From positions 43,407-107,406 of IMG/VR virus record IMGVR_UViG_3300009082_000002: 64,000 nt of DNA. One strand, given 5' to 3'. Below are positions 60,573 through 64,000 of this stretch, piece after piece. The translations under genes and the position numbers were made by a program. A model generated the notes under the pieces. The model did not search any database, was not told the DNA's origin, and saw nothing but the letters and a program-made list of their open reading frames with translations. Each line of letters begins with the position of its first letter. The stretch's first letter is position 1. The stretch is from a virus.

Positions 60573-60929
60573 ATGGAACAGGCAATCGCAACAGCACTCG
60601 CGCGTCTCTTCGGATGGGACGTGCTCTCGCTCGCGGGCGGGATCTACTTCCTCATGGTCGGGCTCAAGATCATGCTGGGCGAGGAGACCAAAGACGGACC
60701 ACTGATCAACCGGCTCCTGTTCGTCGCGCCCTTCCTGTTCTGCATCGGGCTCGCCTTTCTCCCCGGCATGTTCGAGGACGTGACCGCGGCCGGTGCGAAG
60801 CTACGCATGGGACTATGGACTGGTGGCCTCTCGATGTTCTACCACCTCATCATCAAGTTCATCTTCGGCGACAAGGCCCGCGCCAAGATCCAGGGCAAGG
60901 TTAGCTCGCTGATCGAAAAGGGGAAGTGA
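60573..60929 (+). CDS. Polytopic membrane protein, holin candidate, 118 aa
   Basis: Three hydrophobic segments at about residues 17-34 (VLSLAGGIYFLMVGLKIM), 48-66 (LFVAPFLFCIGLAFLPGM) and 80-95 (GLWTGGLSMFYHLIIK), with a basic C-terminus. The size and topology fit a class I-type holin, but this is topology inference only. AAGGAGGAG ribosome binding site. Confidence 0.6.
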   Translation: MEQAIATALARLFGWDVLSLAGGIYFLMVGLKIMLGEETKDGPLINRLLFVAPFLFCIGLAFLPGMFEDVTAAGAKLRMGLWTGGLSMFYHLIIKFIFGDKARAKIQGKVSSLIEKGK

Positions 60930-60931
60930 GT

Positions 60932-61141
60932 ATGGCCGACGACGCCAAGCGGTGCACCGCGAAGACCGAGGTCTACTCCCGTGTCTGCGGCTTCTACCGC
61001 CCGGTCCAGGAGTGGAACCGCGGCAAGCGATCCGAGTTCGCGGATCGCAAGACCTTCGACGTCGGGCGCGCTCTGCAGGTGGCCAAGGAGGGAAAGGAGG
61101 CCAAGCCGGACGAGGAGCAACCATGCTCAAGCAACGGCTGA
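60932..61141 (+). CDS. Stand-alone glycyl-radical-like domain resembling the C-terminus of anaerobic ribonucleotide reductase (NrdD), 69 aa
   Basis: The segment TEVYSRVCGFYRPVQEWN then GKRSEFADRKTFDV is the characteristic C-terminal end of class III ribonucleotide reductases, where the glycine in 'R-V-C-G-F/Y' carries the radical. The catalytic body of the enzyme is absent here. A similar stand-alone arrangement is known for YfiD/GrcA, which replaces the damaged C-terminus of pyruvate formate-lyase. That analogy is my inference. The ATG at 60932 is chosen over GTG 60926 overlapping the previous stop. It overlaps the next gene by 19 bases. Confidence 0.65.
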   Translation: MADDAKRCTAKTEVYSRVCGFYRPVQEWNRGKRSEFADRKTFDVGRALQVAKEGKEAKPDEEQPCSSNG

Positions 61142-61476
61142 TCAACATCGCGCTGCGCCTGAAGCGCGCGAGCTGGAGGACGTGGCTCGTCGTCGCGGTT
61201 CTCGTGCTCGTGATCTTCGTGATTCTGCGATTCGTCCTCGGCGGCTTCCTGCGGCATCTCTTCTCGACGCCCGAGCAACGGACCCAGGCTGCGGCACTCA
61301 AAGCGGCAGGCCGGCTGGAGACCAGCATCGCCGCCACGCGAGATCGCATCCGCCAGGCCTCGGCCGAGATCGAGGCCCGCGCGGAGGAGCTCGACGAGAT
61401 CAAGGCCTTGCCCGACAAGCAGGCCCGGCTCGCCCGGCTCGCCGCTCTCTCGAACCGCTCCGCTCGCGGGCGTTGA
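61123..61476 (+). CDS. Single-pass membrane coiled-coil protein, spanin-like, 117 aa
   Basis: A transmembrane helix at about residues 21-44 (WLVVAVLVLVIFVILRFVLG) precedes a long periplasmic-type coiled coil (IAATRDRIRQASAEIEARAE). This N-in, C-out layout is that of an inner-membrane spanin (Rz-like). It has its own SD (GAGGAG) inside the previous gene. An outer-membrane partner with a lipobox is not obvious nearby. Confidence 0.6.
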   Translation: MLKQRLINIALRLKRASWRTWLVVAVLVLVIFVILRFVLGGFLRHLFSTPEQRTQAAALKAAGRLETSIAATRDRIRQASAEIEARAEELDEIKALPDKQARLARLAALSNRSARGR

Positions 61477-61524
61477 CCCGCCAGGAGCCACGAACACCGG
61501 CTCTGACCGGTAAGGAGGTCGCAG

Positions 61525-62034
61525 ATGGGGGAGATCGCCTGTCCTGGGCCACGCTGGAGCACCCTGGCCCTGGTCCTGACCGTTGCCTTGCTGGCAGTTC
61601 CGGCTACCGGCCGGGCAGAGGACTTGAACCTGCGTTCAGGTATCCGCGTCGAGCTGAAGGACCTGCCGGAGTTCCAGCTTCCGCAGGACCCGCGGCCGGT
61701 GCCCGCGCACGTCCCGGAGAATGTCCCGCTCGCCGCTGGCCAGGCCGCGCCTTTCGATGGAGTCCTGGTCAGCGAGGAGTGGATGCGCTGGCACCTAGAG
61801 CTTGAAAACCAGCGCGCTCGGCTGAAGGTCCAGGCCGAGGCCGTTATCTACCTTACCTCGCGGCTGCAGGCGCAATGTCTCGAAGGCCTCGCGGAGACTG
61901 CGGAGCAGGCCAAGACCCCGTGGTGGGAGTCGCCGTCGTTGAACCGGTGGGGCGGATTCCTCATCGGCGTGGCCGTCACCATTGGCGTGATTTTCGCCGC
62001 AGACGAGATCAACGACCACATCGACCGAAGCTAG
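61525..62034 (+). CDS. Secreted/membrane hypothetical protein with signal peptide and C-terminal TM segment, 169 aa
   Basis: The N-terminus has a classical signal sequence (WSTLALVLTVALLAVPATG, cleavage expected after about residue 31). A proline-rich stretch, a coiled-coil helix and a C-terminal transmembrane helix (FLIGVAVTIGVIFAAD, about 147-162) follow. The pairing with the spanin-like gene suggests a lysis role, but no known outer spanin or endolysin motif is present. Strong AAGGAGG. Confidence 0.6.
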   Translation: MGEIACPGPRWSTLALVLTVALLAVPATGRAEDLNLRSGIRVELKDLPEFQLPQDPRPVPAHVPENVPLAAGQAAPFDGVLVSEEWMRWHLELENQRARLKVQAEAVIYLTSRLQAQCLEGLAETAEQAKTPWWESPSLNRWGGFLIGVAVTIGVIFAADEINDHIDRS

Positions 62035-62134
62035 CCCGAGCCCGCACCAGGCGCAGCTTGCCGCGCGCTGGTCATCGGCAGCCACCGTTCGCTAACCATC
62101 AGGCCGGAGCGGGCGCGCGCCATCGGAGGTTTTG

Positions 62135-63619
62135 GTGTCCGCAATCAAGCTCATCGTCGGCGACACGAAGACGACCATCCAAGGCGCGGACAAGGCGACG
62201 ATCAAGCTTCTCGACGAGCGGACCTCATACCGGATCGAGGGCGCGCACTTCAGCTCGTCTTTCAAGCGGCGCACCTGGGACGGGAAGGTCCACACGCTCC
62301 GCTATTCCGCACGGTACGGTCTGCGCCTGTACACTGGGCTTGCGCCGCTGGCCGTGCGCTGGCTGGAGAACCACGGACACACCGTCGAGGTCATCGACTC
62401 GCGCCGGCCGCCGACTCGAACTGCGCGGCTGCGCTGGCTCGCGGACGACCTGCAGCTCTACCCACACCAAGCGAAAGCGGTCAAGGCCCTCGTCAACCCG
62501 AGCCGCGCCGTGCCTGGCCGCGGGATGCTCCAGTCCGCGGTGCGCAGCGGAAAGACGGTCATCGCCGCAGGCGTCATTTACACCACGCAGGCGAGGACGA
62601 TCTTCCTCGTCGACCAGGAACGGCAATTCAAGCAGACCGTGAAATTATTTCGACGGATTTTCGGGTATGACGCAGTCGGCGGCGTCGGCAGCGGGCTGTC
62701 CGAGTACGGCCACCCGATCACGGTCGCGATGGTGCAGACCCTCTACCAGCGCCGGAAGTGGGCCGAGATCAAGCGGCTGCTGAGGTCGGTGGACTTGGTC
62801 TTTGCCGACGAGTGTCACCACCTGAAGAACGCAGAGACCTTCAAGCTACCGATGCGCAACTCCGACGCCTACTACAAATTCGGCCTCTCCGCGACGATCT
62901 ACATCTCACACAAGGGCGACGACAACGAGAAGGGCGCGGTCTGGCTACAAGCACTGACTGGCCCGCGGCTGCACTCCGTCAGCACGCGCAAGCTCATCGA
63001 GCTCGGCTTCCTTGTGCCGGCCACGGTGCGGATGCTGAAGGTCAACGGACCCGAGGTCGTCAGCGGCGACTGGCACAAAGTCCAGGACGACGGCATCGTC
63101 CGACACGAGACACGCAACCGGCTCGCGGCGCTCATGGCGCGGCGCCGTCTAGCGTGCGGCCGACGCGTGCTCGTTATTGCGCATCGGCTAGAACATCTCG
63201 ACATCCTCGAGACGCAGTTCGCCATTCAGGGCATTGCTGACCAGGTGGTCCGCGTCGATGGCCGCGTACCTTCCGAAGAACGCGACGAGCGCGTGCGCCG
63301 CTTCGTCAGCGGCGAGCGACCACTTCTGCTGGGCAACGTCTTCAGGGAGGCTGTCGACATCCCAGCTATCGAGGATGTCATCGTCTGCGAGGGTGGAAAG
63401 GATCGCAAGGCCGCGATCCAGAGGATGCGGAACCTCACGCCCAGCGACGGCAAAGCGAAGCGCGTGTATCTTTACGACTTCGCCGACCTGCACAACCCGA
63501 TCCTCGCTGCGCACTCGGCCGCGCGGCTGAAGGCGTACAAGGCCGAAGGGTGTTTTGACTTCCAGGTGGTGGACTTCGAGAAGAAGCGACGCGCGAACGC
63601 GCGTCGTCGGAGACCTTGA
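62135..63619 (+). CDS. SF2 DNA/RNA helicase, UvsW-like, 494 aa
   Basis: Motor motifs are in order: QAKAVKALV then SAVRSGKTVIAAG (Walker A, about residue 134), FADECHHL (DECH, about 224), GLSATIY (motif III, about 251) and NVFREAVDIP with QRMRNLTPSDGK (motifs V/VI region, about 401-435). The first 100 residues (HFSSSFKRRTWDGKVHTL) form an added N-terminal domain like UvsW-type branch-migrating helicases. A basic tail ends the protein. GTG 62135 follows CGGAGGT. Confidence 0.85.
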   Translation: MSAIKLIVGDTKTTIQGADKATIKLLDERTSYRIEGAHFSSSFKRRTWDGKVHTLRYSARYGLRLYTGLAPLAVRWLENHGHTVEVIDSRRPPTRTARLRWLADDLQLYPHQAKAVKALVNPSRAVPGRGMLQSAVRSGKTVIAAGVIYTTQARTIFLVDQERQFKQTVKLFRRIFGYDAVGGVGSGLSEYGHPITVAMVQTLYQRRKWAEIKRLLRSVDLVFADECHHLKNAETFKLPMRNSDAYYKFGLSATIYISHKGDDNEKGAVWLQALTGPRLHSVSTRKLIELGFLVPATVRMLKVNGPEVVSGDWHKVQDDGIVRHETRNRLAALMARRRLACGRRVLVIAHRLEHLDILETQFAIQGIADQVVRVDGRVPSEERDERVRRFVSGERPLLLGNVFREAVDIPAIEDVIVCEGGKDRKAAIQRMRNLTPSDGKAKRVYLYDFADLHNPILAAHSAARLKAYKAEGCFDFQVVDFEKKRRANARRRRP

Positions 63620-63705
63620 CAAGGACGACGGGATATAGTAGTGGACCCGATCACGCTCACGCTGAACCAGAACTGCACGGGAAGCGCGAGCGGCAGGACG
63701 TGTGA

Positions 63706-64000
63706 ATGACCCGACTCGCTCGACGGCGTTCAGCCGTGTCTGGTAAAGACCGCGGCCCAGAAAGGCGGAAGCCTTCTCGCAGCGTCCAGGGCCAAGGCTC
63801 GACCGTGCAGGGCTCGGATGAGTCGCCGTCTTCTGCTAGTGGCCCCGGGGGCGTTCTCCCCCACGCCCCCGGGGCCACCCCGCCGCAACTCGCCCACCAC
63901 ACACACCGCAAGCTCATTGCCGAGCTTGCGCGCCTGTCTGACCGCCCGCTTGACCTGCTGCTCGAAGCACTGAAGCTCGACGCGAGCGAGCGCGCCGCGG
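63706..64000 (+). CDS. Truncated ORF at the right window edge
   Basis: The frame opens at ATG 63706 and remains open past the edge. The first 65 residues are basic, Ser/Pro/Gly-rich and probably disordered. From about residue 68 the sequence is well-formed helix (KLIAELARLSDRPLDLLLEA). A perfect 15-bp inverted repeat lies inside the first part, so the true start may be elsewhere. Function not inferable. Confidence 0.45.
   Translation, partial: MTRLARRRSAVSGKDRGPERRKPSRSVQGQGSTVQGSDESPSSASGPGGVLPHAPGATPPQLAHHTHRKLIAELARLSDRPLDLLLEALKLDASERAA
63839..63878. terminator. Perfect 15-bp inverted repeat
   Basis: Arms 63839-63853 and 63864-63878 with a 10-base loop and high GC content. If the frame at 63706 is coding, this is inside a gene, so it may be a terminator with the real coding sequence starting after it, or simple proline-codon symmetry. 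Confidence 0.4.

Noticed and set aside
63616-63639. TTGACA followed by TATAGT as a promoter
   Set aside because: Spacer is only 12 bases, too short for a sigma70 promoter.
1-64000. tRNA, rRNA, integrase or attachment sites
   Set aside because: I saw no cloverleaf-like segments in the few noncoding gaps, no integrase-like frame and no long direct repeats suggesting att sites; a dedicated search could still find some.

Overview
This window is part of the genome of a GC-rich tailed double-stranded DNA phage with a contractile tail (class Caudoviricetes, myovirus morphology). The case rests on a nearly complete, canonically ordered morphogenesis cluster: large terminase, portal, MuF-type head protein, prohead protease, scaffold-like protein, HK97-fold capsid protein, connector and neck proteins, tail sheath, tail tube, frameshifted tail assembly chaperone, tape measure, LysM baseplate protein, gpD-like hub, gpV-like spike, gp25-position wedge, gpJ- and gpI-like wedge proteins and a long tail fibre. 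Genes are tightly packed, with many ATGA, GTGA and TGATG stop/start overlaps, strong GGAGG ribosome binding sites and frequent GTG starts. High G/C at third codon positions suggests a GC-rich host. Nothing here identifies that host, and no integrase or tRNA was seen.

Layout. Positions 1-7000 (+) carry an early or middle block of small genes around a DnaN-like sliding clamp, two methyltransferase-like proteins, Cys-rich zinc proteins and two small helix-turn-helix proteins; it ends near a perfect 20-bp inverted repeat. A well-expressed-looking unknown protein follows (6994-7584), converging on a minus-strand methyltransferase (7588-8175). Positions 8370-13384 (+) form an accessory block driven by two near-identical promoter-leader cassettes (8370-8443 and 9768-9841). 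It encodes an HNH endonuclease and several unknowns and closes with a Rho-independent terminator at 13437-13463. A second lone minus-strand gene (13511-13900) is divergent from the late block.

The late block (14277-60006) is entirely on the plus strand. Two very large fusion proteins in the head segment stand out. The 1216-aa MuF protein continues past a proline-rich linker into a HipA/PI3-4-kinase-like domain and then an unknown C-terminal region. The 1762-aa protein joins two D12-class adenine methylase domains, a nucleotidyltransferase-like domain, an ATP-dependent DNA ligase and a LigD-type 3'-phosphoesterase-like region to a C-terminal XkdF-type prohead protease. Its position suggests that DNA-processing enzymes are built into the prohead and cut free on maturation. 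Between capsid and neck genes lie a tandem family of three related proteins, a glycosyltransferase and a 730-aa repeat protein. A T-TTT-TTC slippery site gives the tail assembly chaperone its frameshifted form.

Downstream (60044-62034) is a group of small membrane proteins resembling a lysis cassette but without a recognisable endolysin, plus a 69-aa stand-alone glycyl-radical-like domain resembling the C-terminus of anaerobic ribonucleotide reductase. A UvsW-like SF2 helicase (62135-63619) and a truncated ORF at the right edge end the window.
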